Source: Paulownia fortunei (lineage: Eukaryota; Streptophyta; Magnoliopsida; Lamiales; Paulowniaceae). From it: a stretch of DNA of 64,000 nucleotides. Of the stretch, positions 48,834-59,164 are shown piece after piece. Within the stretch, counting starts at the first letter, position 1. Every line of letters starts with the position of its first letter. The notes below the pieces were generated by a model, which did not search any database, was not told the DNA's origin, and saw nothing but the letters and a program-made list of their open reading frames with translations. The position numbers and the translations under genes are program-made. The stretch spans positions 16,815,799-16,879,798 of the forward strand of contig CM033108.1 of the NCBI GenBank assembly GCA_019321725.1, given 5' to 3'.

Positions 48834-51800
48834 TTAAACTTTCGATACAAAATCTTCTTTAACTCTGCCCATCTGAGAGAGTATTGATTCCTTCTCTTCC
48901 TCTAGTTTCTCCAAGTTCTTGCTCGTGACCTCATTCATCTGCTCAATTCTGCTCTCAACTTCTTCTTTGGGCACATGTGCAAAGACCTCCCCTATTGGGA
49001 AGCGGACAATTTCCTCATCGGTAAGAATCAACTCATTGCTTGCATCCTCAAGACTTTCATTTGTTTGCTGACCACAATTAATTTAGTTGTACATGTTAGT
49101 AAAACAAGGAACAGGTTTAGATCAACATGATATATATAACGAAGTTCATAAAATCATATAAATCAAATATGGAGATGCTTGTAAACTCTGTGGGACTAGT
49201 CGCTGCCTCGAAGAGCGCAAGAAGCATGTACATAGCCAGCCATCATCTAGGGTGAAGTTAATTGAGATAAGTAATCTAATCGAAATTCAAATGCAGATAC
49301 ATTAAAAGGGATAATTACATAAACACCCCCTAAAGTTTACCAAAAAACTTATCTATTTAAAAAAATTACATTGACATACCATGTTTGTGATGTGTGTTTT
49401 TCATTTTGGTTGGGAGTGGAACGGAGGAATGAGGATTGAACCTGTGACCACACACATACAACTATGATCTCACGAATACAACGATGAGGTTGGTACCACC
49501 GCAAACCATGTTTGTGATGATTCATTATATATTTTCATTACAGAATTCTCTTCAGGAATTTTTCAGAATTTGATGATGTTAGATAAAGATATGTATTTTT
49601 TCAAAAATTACAAACCATGTCTGTGATGTTATGAGAATTCTCTTTAGAAAATTTTCAGCCTAGAATTTGACGATGTTAGCTAAAGATATGTATATTTCCA
49701 AAAAAAATACCCCAAGGTCGTCCAATCTTCTGTTTGACCAAGTTTTGTAGACAAAAATGCCCTTCTGCCTTGGCATGTGTGACTTCTGAAATTTTCAATC
49801 ATATGAAAAAGACCGTGTAACTCTTAAATGGCCCAAATTGCAAAAGTTTGCCCAATCCTCGCAGATTCCACATTATAGTCTCAATGGTTTGATTGCGAGC
49901 TTGGTTGGGTCATTTCAAAACCACAAATTGCAATATGGTCCACAGATCCCGTATGATGCATAACCCTAGGAATGAGATTCTCATAACCAAATCTCTTGAT
50001 CGCACAATGACACAATAAATAAAGCATTGAAATACAAAACTCCGTACTCTTAACACATGGTAGGATAAGTTCCATCAAGAACTTAGCATGAGAGTCCAAC
50101 TACATTGCATAGCTAGATCCATGCTGTATATATTGTACTTGAAACAGGTTGATCCTCCTTGCTTCCATTATGACATGCCAATCCCTTCTATGCCCATCCT
50201 TCTGTTTTGACATCATATTTGAAAGTGATGTACCATACCTGGTTTTCTCCTGGTTTCATTTACCAAATGATGAAGACAGAAATATTCTATAATTTAGGTG
50301 ATAAGAAAGACTACATTCAATAGGATTTCCGACTTTCTAGAATCAGTCAAATAAATCACGGAAAAAAGATATCTCTAATGCTTAAGATCTAAAGCTGTCT
50401 ACGTTTGTGAAAAGATAATTTCTACCTCTCGCTTCTCCGCTGGCCTTGCCATTCTAGAACTTTTGGTGCCTTTTATTGTTTCAATCCAACAAAAGAAAAC
50501 CGAATAATGAAAGATCAAAAAGACCAATTGAGAAACATATCAAAACAATGAAGCAAATGTGGACAGTGCCAGACACTTCCAGCATTAATCATGCTATGAA
50601 ATGACCCCAGAGCTTTCTTGTGTATCATTCGCTTAGGTTCTTTTCATTCTTTCCTTTCTTTTTTTTGAGTTTTGCTTTAACATCTCCTCGCTTGTATTTA
50701 CTGGCAAAATAGGGGGATTGGATACTTTTAAATAAACCAATCAAATCTATGTAAATGGAATGGCACCCATTGCCTTCTGATATAGCACCACGTACTTTTT
50801 ATGCGTTTCTTTGCTTGGAATACAAGGGTTATGTCAAATTTAACAGGTTACATTCCTACTTATCATGTAAATTTTGCTTTGTATAGTGAGATATGACCAT
50901 AAGTAACCTTGCTTTTTGGAATATAGAAATAAAATGGTGCAGTTCGGTAAATGACATATACTGATGAGTTGCCAACTTGATTCACATTTAATGCTGCTGT
51001 TCAGCAAATAAAAGATACTGATGCCTAGTGCAAAAGTAAAATTTCTAGCAGTCTTACAAGATAACAGGGGCTTCTTGATGGAAGGTATTAATGGTAAAAT
51101 TAGGACTTGCCTTTTCTGGGGTTATGAAAATAACAAAGCGTATAGCTAAAAGAGTGTCTCAAGATTAATCTGTCTCTGGGTGGCTATATTCATGAACATC
51201 CTGCAAGTGTTCTCATTAAGGATCAAGCTTTTGGGGAATTCCTGGCAACATAGAATTTGTCAAGGAGAGTGAATGCATTTGCAGATATATTTGTAACCGA
51301 AGGAAATGGTGTATCAAGTAATACGTTTATTCTCAAGATCCTCCTTCATGTCTAATTTTCCTAGACAGATTTTGTGGGGCAATGAGTATTAGACACTAAG
51401 CCTTTAAAGATCCATTGTAAAACACCACCAAAAGGTAAAGAGATAAACGAAAGAATAAGGACTTTCAAATTAGAATGCGACTTTAGGAGAAGTAATCATC
51501 AAAACAAAGTTCTGAAAGAGGTTATTTCGTTGCCACATTTGGCGAAATCTTGAGGAAGCCTCACCTACCCAAGTTTCAGTTCATACGCTGGAGAAAAAGG
51601 TGAAAGCCCTCATTTCAACATACTTGTTCCAAGTTCTGAATCTATGATACTATGGATCTATGCAGTCCCTTATTAAAAATTCCGTAAAATTCCGTTCTTC
51701 TCTACATATCCAAGGGGACTCAAACATTTCCAAAACTGCAGGAAAGCGAACGGTGAGCCACTTCAACGCTATTGTTACATAATTCCTCCTTTGAACGGCC

Positions 51801-54101
51801 ATCTTCCTCCATCTAACTTCCTGGTTATAAAAGATAAAATGATATGAGGATATAAGGAAACAGAGAAAACTTTCCCACTCTAGATATTCATTGCTGACAT
51901 TCATCAAATTGCTCTTCAGTAAGTCCAATTGCAAGACTCTGCCATGGCAAGGATATATACAAAACTGAAGTACCAATACTAAATTCTATTTGAGCTTGAA
52001 GCAATTCCGCAGTTGGTAAAAATCCTGATTTTACATCTAGAAAGAGAGAGGAAAGCAGAACATCAAACTTCAAAGACAACAGGCAAAATATTTTTGAAAA
52101 CCCCATTGTTATCAACTTACTATTATTGGTACTGATTCTCAGCCACTAATCAGCCTTAGACCAAATATACCACCTAAAAATTGTCAAAATCACAACACAA
52201 GTGCATCACAAACTAGTATTGTATCTCTGCCTCTAATACTAAGTACATAGCATCCCACAGTAACTTCTAGGACTTCCTTTAACATGAGTTGACATTCTTC
52301 ATAACAAGGATTAACAAACAGAGGTTAGCAGGTTGTTCTGCTACATCAAGCAGCTGAAAATGCAACTGCGTGTTTCAATATAGTTTAACCAGGAGTTACC
52401 AAAAAATCACCTATGACCTAACCCTCAACTCATCATAAATTGGTATAGTTGTCAAAGAACTTCGCACTATAATCTTTTTCCTCCCTTTTCTTATCAGATA
52501 AAATTAAAAAAAAAAATCTACCTTTACATTTTGAGATTATTGCTCTACCTTTGCTCTATTTTCACTTTAAATGACAAAACCTGCTCAGTGTTTCGTCCAA
52601 AAGATCTAATGATGTTGAATTTATCATGCTCTAATCAGAAGAAGACATCACCTGCCTTTCATAAAAGCTCCACACATTTCAACACCGCACCAACAAAGAC
52701 CTTTCCCTGTGCAGACAAGTTTCCCCGCAATCTTCTAAATTTGAGTCAAGTAACACTACTTAATCATCGCATTCTACATTTTCCCAGGGAAGCCATGCAG
52801 AGGCGGCTGCCTGTCTGACTCATTCTTTTCTTATGGTAATTGGGTGCAGTCAACTTAATTCTTGAAAGGCACTATGAAGTTGATCGTGTTAGAAATTGGT
52901 TTGAAAAATTGGGTTTGACCCAATTTTGACCAATAAATAAAGTGGATTCTATTTTATAAAAATAGATATAATTTGATTAAACATAATTTACGCCATGAGT
53001 AGATAAATTTAGTATATTTGATTTCTCAAAATCAATTTCGGGTGAATGAGAAATTAATGAAAAAAATAAGTCTTTTAAATAAATTATTGATTATGGAATA
53101 TTGAAAATATGAAAAGTCACAAACTCCACATTGAAAGAGTGGAACAACTTTTTCTTACATATATAGAATCTCACTTTAATAAGGAGTAATCAATTGGAAC
53201 TCTCTTATAGTGCAACGAGAATAGTTTTAGCTAACGAGAATAGTGCTACGCACCATCCGCACGCGGCGCGCACGTCCCAAAGATCGCATTGGGCGCTTTA
53301 GAGGCAAACTTTGTACACATCGTCGCGAGAAGTTGAGGGGCCTTAAATTTTTTAGAAATTGTCCAAGGTGACTCGGTGTGGCTCAGTGACGTAGCTAGTG
53401 TGAGTTATAGCTGAAATTTTTCATATTTCGTAAACACCAACTGCAGTGCAATTTTGTCTTCAAGAAAAAGAGTTAAACTCTTGCCTCGACTATAATTGAA
53501 ATTCTAAAAAAAAATACTTTAGTTATTTCGATATTCCACCTACTAAATTCCCAACAATTCGTTATTTCTTTATCATTACTTTGCAACTACTCTAAATCCA
53601 TTCTTAACTTGTTAGAACACTTTTCAGCAATCATTTCCACACTCAATAAAGCAGTATCAACTGCTCCAGCAAATAACCCATATGACAAAAGCGGGAAAAA
53701 ACACACACACACAACCAAGGAAATCCCTAACTACCAAACCCATTACAAAAACCCATACAACTATTCTCAAACACAACAAAGTGAAAATAAAAAATAAAAA
53801 AATCACATTCTATATGCAGAAAGTGCAAAAAATAAATAAGAAAAAAAAGATAATACCTTAGCAATCTTGATTTCATCGTCTAATTCGTGAAGGCGATTGT
53901 TCAATCTTCCAAACCTGTTAATATTTTGTTGATCTTCCCACGTCACCTCTGCTTCCGACGATGCTCTGGCCTTAATTTTCAGGTAAAGAAAAGAAAAAGA
54001 AAATTTAATACACAAGCAAACGCACTTTTATTGCATAAGATCGTGAAGTGTAATTTGATTTAGTACTGCAAATGTGTGTGATTTTTACTTACCTGCTGCA
54101 T
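48834..54101 (-). CDS. PFD4: Prefoldin subunit 4 (three exons; 3' end frameshifted)
   Basis: Beta-type subunit of the hexameric prefoldin chaperone, which in the cytosol passes unfolded actin and tubulin to the CCT chaperonin. Exon 1 codes MQQ (54,101-54,093), with donor CAG|GTAAGT. Exon 2 is 53,970-53,857 (38 codons, containing [20 protein letters not shown] and DDEIKIAK, then GT). Exon 3 starts at 49,067 after CAG and encodes the second half of the coiled coil ([51 protein letters not shown]). Introns are 122 and 4,789 bp, both phase 0 with GT-AG. The layout matches plant PFD4, residue for residue across the exon 2/3 join. After VKE the frame reads DFVSKV and stops at 48,834-48,836. One base fewer near 48,850 would continue in the family-typical C-terminus to a stop at 48,794-48,796 (131 instead of 118 residues). 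So the last helix end is lost, unless the extra base is an assembly error. Confidence 0.88.
49505..49710. repeat. Imperfect ~100-bp tandem duplication in prefoldin intron 2
   Basis: Two adjacent units share ACCATGTNTGTGATG, AGAATTCTCTT, TTTTCAG, GAATTTGANGATGTTAG and TAAAGATATGTAT in the same order. Nearby 49,300-49,500 and 49,700-49,790 carry phrases such as ACACCCCCTAAAGTTT and AAAATGCCCTTCTGCCTTGGCATGTG, which look like parts of a non-autonomous repeat. Nothing coding. Confidence 0.6.
49711..52886. other. Prefoldin intron 2, unremarkable part
   Basis: Roughly 3.2 kb of intron with scattered short ORFs on both strands, none resembling a protein I recognise. Base composition is closer to 36-40% GC than the copia LTRs. 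No element termini identified here. Confidence 0.5.
52887..53556 (+). mobile_element. Possible solo LTR / small LTR element in prefoldin intron 2
   Basis: 670 bp beginning TGTTAGAAATTGG and ending TTCCCAACA (5-bp terminal inverted repeat TGTTR/YAACA). Flanks GATCG and ATTCG agree in three of five positions, so the TSD is weak. It has a GC-richer core (53,230-53,345, CGCACGCGGCGCGCACG), unlike the rest of the intron. Could also be a chance pairing of ends. Confidence 0.4.
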
Positions 54102-54447
54102 TGTTAGACAGGATTCCAAGTACTAAACTCAGAGGTAGACCTGACAAATAATCCCGATCTGAAAGGTCAGTTATGGTTTGGTTTTGAAACTGGCGGATCG
54201 ATTTTTAGGTATGTATATCATGTTATAAAATACAAAAAATCCTAATTTTTGCTAATGAAATTTCATACACCCTTCAAATGCACAGAACTCTTTCATTCTC
54301 ATCATGCACTTCTCTTCTTACATTCAGTGTTTTAAGAGAGAGTTTAAAAATACTTTACTGGTTAATTGATCTTATTTATAGTGTTACTATCTCAAGCTTG
54401 ATCGTTGTATATTATGAGATGATTGTTGAGGTTCTATTAACACCAAT
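54102..54447 (-). promoter_or_regulatory. Prefoldin subunit 4 upstream region
   Basis: The ~346 bases between the prefoldin start codon and a copia LTR. A TATA-like TATTTTATAAC lies near 54,222-54,232 (minus strand), about 125 bases before the ATG. That leaves room for a short 5' UTR. No other element recognised. The native promoter must be short or extend into the LTR. Confidence 0.4.
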
Positions 54448-54760
54448 TATTAGAGTAGTACCCGATAAATCAATTAGATTCGTCACTTTTAAATTCTTTT
54501 ATAAACAATCCTATTCAAACATTGATAAATAAAATTGACATTTCTTTATCTTGTATTCATCAATTAAATAAAGGCTCTAAACTATACATAGCTACGGGGC
54601 ATTCCCAAGCATATGAAGGTGGTCATAGAATATGTTTTTTATGATTTTGATCTTAAATTAGTTCCTAGTCTAGGTTCGTGAAATGGGATACCGATAAGCC
54701 CAACAAGACTTGCACATACGATACATAATAAAAAAAAGGATATCTCACTCTATGGGCATC

Positions 54761-57617
54761 TGTAACACCCCCATTCCTACACAACCATATATATTGTATA
54801 ATTTGACATGATAGAACCTGTGTGCATGCATGGAAATTTTTTTTTGTAACACTTTAAGAAAAGATATATCACTTCTTACATACACAACCCTGTTTAAAAT
54901 AGAAGGATCAGTATTTATATAAAAACACAACACCCATAACGACCACAATATTTACATACTTATTTACATTAAAGTTTTAAAAGAGAAATATAGTACCAAT
55001 CTAAAAACATAATACACCAGACTCAAAATATAACAAGCCAACAAAATAGCCAACAGGTCGTCATCCATGTACACACTCCCTCAAACACCTGCAGGAGCTC
55101 CAACAGCCGACCAACCAGCCAAAGATGCTTCAAGCATTGTCGTACTCACCTATAATGCATAAACTATATGAGCTAACGCTCAGCAAGTAAAGATTATGCA
55201 TGTCAAAGAATAATCCACAATATCAAGTCATGCAACTTAAAATGCTATGCTCACAATGCAATTTTATGCATCAAAATATTTCTCTCAAAATCATTTCTTT
55301 CTTGGGCCCCTGACCAACGCTACTATCCCATGCACCGGAAAAGAGCTCTGTACACCGCCATAATCCAATGGCCAATAATCATATAAACATGCAAATCCAT
55401 GCATACTCATATGCATGCAAATCCATGCATGCAAACTTGCAAATGCATGCATAAAACCATGCAAATCCATGCATGCTTCGATGCACTAGTAGTGGTCAGC
55501 AAAATATTTTTCTTTCTATGAATCATGCCGTGCAATGCAAGATTTATCACAATGCTCGTATATGATGCATGCACGTGCTAATGACAATGCCCATGTATGT
55601 ATGCTCAATAGAGAGCCCTCTACTATGCACATATGATTTATGATATCACATATAATTCACACATCTACTATGTCTATGCATTGTGGTTGCAAATGAATCT
55701 TTACTTACCTTTCACTTGGTTGGTGGCTTAGTCTAAATTTGTTTAGTATTCCTCTCCAACCTTAGATGTAAAATAGCCTGTAATATTACCCAACATCAAG
55801 CACCTTTCCCAATTTGGCAAGTTGAAAGCACAAAATCTCATACTAGACCTTAAACACCAAGCTATAAGCTAACAATCAAGCTTTCACAAACTAGAAACCA
55901 ATATAGCCCCTCAAATACCTCAATTTCTCATCTTAAATGCATGAAAACATCATGTAATTGAAGTATTATAACTATAATAGTATGTACCTAATTGTTAACA
56001 CTCAATAGCAACATATCAAGGTTGAAACATGCTAAGTGATCAAATGTGGCAGATTCACATTTTCATATTTTCTTGCTGTCAAGTTTAGTTGCATGATAAT
56101 TTTAACATCCATAAGCATATCCAATCACTCCCAAATTTTTACCACACTTATATAACATGTATATAAATGTAACCATATCATAGAATTGCTAAAAATCATG
56201 GATATAGCTTCCCAAGTTCAGCTCTCTTCACACATACTGAAACAGATTATTTCATACCGTGACAGTTTTGCACACTTCATGACATTAATGGTTTTGGCAC
56301 CCTTAAGTATATTTAATCACTCCAAAATTTTCACCATACTTAGATAGCATATATAAGGAGACAACCAGGTCATATTATTACCAAAAATAAAGGATTTAGC
56401 TCCCTTAATTCAGTTTCCTTCACAGCACACCAAAACAGATTTTGCTATTTTGGCAGTTTGAGTGTTTCTCCAATATCATTCTCTATTTCAATTTCCAACT
56501 GATAAAACTTCATTCCAATACTCTTAACTCATATATGGTCATGTAAATGGTAATAATTACAGGTTTTATTCAACATACCATACACTTTTGAAGCCTAAAA
56601 CACAAGAAAACAGTAAGATGACAGTTTCTGCCACAAGTATTTCCTATTAAGTGTTTGTGATCAAAAACCTTCTTTGTGCACCAAAGTCTAACTAAAAACT
56701 TCCTAACACTTTTATAAGAGATATTGAAAGCTTAATAAACCATAAAACCATTCATAATAATCTGAAAACCAAAGGCAAAACCGTAGATAAGTGTTACCTA
56801 TGCAGATTTTGAGGCTAAGTTGATGGTAATCACTTCTTCTTTGCTTTTCTTGCTTTTATTTCAACTTGGAATCAATTTGGATCACTTGGAGACCTTAAGG
56901 TGTGTGTTTGGAAGATGAAAATGGCTGAAATGAGGGTCTGGTCGTTGCTTAAGGGTGAAGGGTTTGAGGTGTTAGCTTAAGCTTAATAAGAAAGCATGAG
57001 GTGGCAAGTAAATGGCAAAATCTGATTTTGTCCCTTATCTTGCAGCCCTAATCTTGTGTGTCTCACCTATTTTTATTAGGTTGCAACCTATCTTAATCAC
57101 CATTCATTCCATAGGTAATTCCTATGTCCGTTCATTCGATCTCCAAACCGATTCGCATTCGATCTTAAAGAATTATCTAGTTTGCATTTCTAAAATCATA
57201 TGCACATAAGGGCCTTGTAATATGACACTTAAATCATATTATATCATGTCCAATATCCCAAGTATGCTAATTTACAAATATATACTTTTGAAATAACTTG
57301 ATCAATCAAATTAAACCGTATAAGGTTACTAGTAACACTTTTAGCACTTCCAAAATTATAACATATATATCCCATCTATATCTAATATTGATCCACCTCA
57401 TTTTCTTCTTATTTCAATATAAAATCAACTACTTAGATTAAGAAATTCAATAACTATATCGTGCAAGAGCTTCAGAATTAAGTTTAATATTCAAGAATGT
57501 CGTATAAAATGAAATAAATTATGCAATGTCAATAGAAATGCAAATAGCATATAAAATTAACATGTAATGCATGAATCATATTTGGCCATGTGAGTAGTAA
57601 GAGGCTCGGGTATCACA
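54761..57617 (-). mobile_element. gypsy family A 3' LTR
   Basis: 2,857 bp, plus-strand ends TGTAACACCC and GGGTATCACA. In element orientation it starts TGTGATACCC right after the polypurine tract. Very similar to the partner LTR, differing mainly by one-base indels. Confidence 0.87.
55388..55476. repeat. CATGCA cluster in family A 3' LTR
   Basis: Eight CATGCA hexamers within 89 bases, in repeats of ATGCAAATCCATGCA. Same position in the LTR as 22,521-22,610 and 59,779-59,866. Confidence 0.7.
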
Positions 57618-57636
57618 TCCTCCTCCCCTCCTTATA
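57618..57636 (-). other. gypsy polypurine tract
   Basis: Minus strand AAGGAGGGGAGGA ending directly at the LTR start TGTGATACCC, preceded by GGGGACGAAATTTTTATA. The position and purine run are as expected for the plus-strand primer. Confidence 0.8.
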
Positions 57637-57639
57637 AAA

Positions 57640-57924
57640 ATTTCGTCCCCGAAATTTCACTTACCGAAAAGTTCAGGATACTTACTTCTCATTTCATCCC
57701 TCCTTTCCCAAGTGGCCTCTTCTACTAATTGGTTTCTCCATAACACTTTAACCAATGGAATCTATTTATTTCTTAGCTGCTTCACTTCTCGTAATAAAAT
57801 TTGTACAGGCTTTTCTTCGTAGCTTAAATTTGCCTTTAATTCCACTAGTTCATTCTTCAGAATGTGAGAAGGATTAGCAATATATTTCCTCAGCATAGAC
57901 ACATGAAATACATTGTGTATTTGG
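57640..57924 (-). pseudogene. gypsy integrase C-terminus and chromodomain-like tail
   Basis: Minus strand: IHNVFHVSMLRKYIANPSHI at about 57,920-57,855, then ELVELKANLSYEEKPVQILL, and in a second frame VKVLWRNQLVEEATWER... YPELF near 57,760-57,665. These are the ending blocks of chromovirus integrases. A stop (at 57,762-57,764 in the first frame) shows one frameshift. The left part of the gene lies in the gap. Confidence 0.8.
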
Positions 57925-58024
57925 NNNNNNNNNNNNNNNNNNNNNNNNNNNNNNNNNNNNNNNNNNNNNNNNNNNNNNNNNNNNNNNNNNNNNNNNNNNN
58001 NNNNNNNNNNNNNNNNNNNNNNNN
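57925..58024. other. Assembly gap (100 N)
   Basis: Exactly 100 Ns inside the gypsy element, between the first gag zinc knuckle and the integrase C-terminus. By comparison with the 33.6-kb element, roughly 3.5-4 kb of sequence would be expected here. Confidence 0.95.
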
Positions 58025-58996
58025 TCGAAAACACGTCCTGGTTTCTATATAGCAGCCTCCAGTATGTCGATTACCACATTTTGACACACAGCTTCTGGCA
58101 TTGGTGCTTTTCCTTGTTCGAACCGTGGCCTCTTATTTTGACCTTCTTGTTGTTGGCCTTGTTCTCCTTGAAATTTAATCCCGCTTTCTGTATTTGGATC
58201 GACTTCTGCATTTGGAATGGCCTCTTTTGCCCCACAGTCCATCTCTATCCTGCTGTCTGAATTGCTGTCGAGCCTCATGTGCACGAACGATTCTCAATTC
58301 AGCCTGTTCTGCCACCAACGCCCTCTGCCACCTGTGAAAATCACCCTTGAGTACGCCATATTCACATCCCGTATAACTCTGGCCTCAAACCCTCCAGAAA
58401 TCTCTCTACTTTCAGTACTTCAGTGCTGACAATGTGCGTAGCAACCTGGACAGTTTGTTCAATTTACGAATATATTCCAACAGTCATCGCTCCTTATCGC
58501 AGTTGTAAAACTCATTCATCTTCATCATGCGAACTGGAGCTGTGAAATATTTGTTTCGGAATAACTCCTTGAATCTATCCCAGCTCATGGTAGTAATGTC
58601 CTCTATACTGCTAATCATGTCCCACCAATGGCCTGCACTACCGCGAAGCATGAAAGTGGCACACATTACCCTCTCCTCTACTGGCACCCTGCTGTACTGG
58701 AACATGTTCTCCAGGGTCCTCAACCAGTCCTCTGCAGCGGTAGGATCAATAGCATCCTCAATGTTTGGGGATCCAGTCTCCGAAATCGTTCTCCCACCAT
58801 ATATATAGTCTGCCCGCTGTTGGTTTACCTCCACCTGGTTGCTCATCATTATCCTCTGCCGAATCAATTGTTGAATGTTCGGACTGTCGTTCAATCAATT
58901 GTTAACCGATTAATCATGTTCTCGATCATTAATCGGATGGGTGTCTCATTCTCTGTGCTCTGCACCACTACTGCTCTCACCACGAGTTCTCACCAT
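58025..58996 (-). pseudogene. gypsy gag, first two thirds, frameshifted
   Basis: The start codon at 58,996 gives MVRTRGESSSGAEHRE and then a frameshift near 58,950. 58,484-58,894 carries the capsid (DAIDPTAAEDWLRTLENMFQ, AGHWWDMISSIEDI, FKELFRNKYFTAPVRMMKMN). 58,045-58,440 continues in other frames with VAEQAELRIVRA-like sequence, a charged QQ-rich linker, and the first knuckle (KCGNRHTGGC, then YIETRTCF) that runs into the gap. At least three frameshifts. Homologous to 35,244-36,178. Confidence 0.82.
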
Positions 58997-59149
58997 TTTG
59001 CAGCGCTGTTCATACAAGTTTGAACAAATATGGCCAATATAATTTATGAAATATGAAATGAATATATGATAATATAAAACTTACTGGCATGGCTGTCTCT
59101 GAAAGTTTCAAAGGTTATGTCATGGACAGTCTACAGAATCAAGACCTGG

Positions 59150-59161
59150 GCTCTGATACCA
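59150..59161 (-). other. gypsy primer-binding site (initiator tRNA-Met)
   Basis: Minus strand TGGTATCAGAGC, a perfect match to the usual plant site, three bases from the LTR end GGGTGTTACA (59,165). It confirms minus orientation and that the LTR at 59,165-62,011 is the 5' one. Confidence 0.88.
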
Positions 59162-59164
59162 CTC

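Noticed and set aside
49881..52115. Several short ORFs in prefoldin intron 2 as nested genes
   Set aside because: No motif, no codon bias visible, and none continues across plausible splice sites.
54278..54532. 84-residue ORF upstream of prefoldin
   Set aside because: It overlaps the copia LTR head and has no recognised domain.
57864..58260. ORFs running through the 100-N gap
   Set aside because: The reading frames cross unknown sequence of unknown length, so they have no meaning.
58527..59023. Long plus-strand ORFs opposite gypsy gag
   Set aside because: They are antisense shadows of the minus-strand gag, which has clear capsid motifs; the plus-strand translations resemble nothing.
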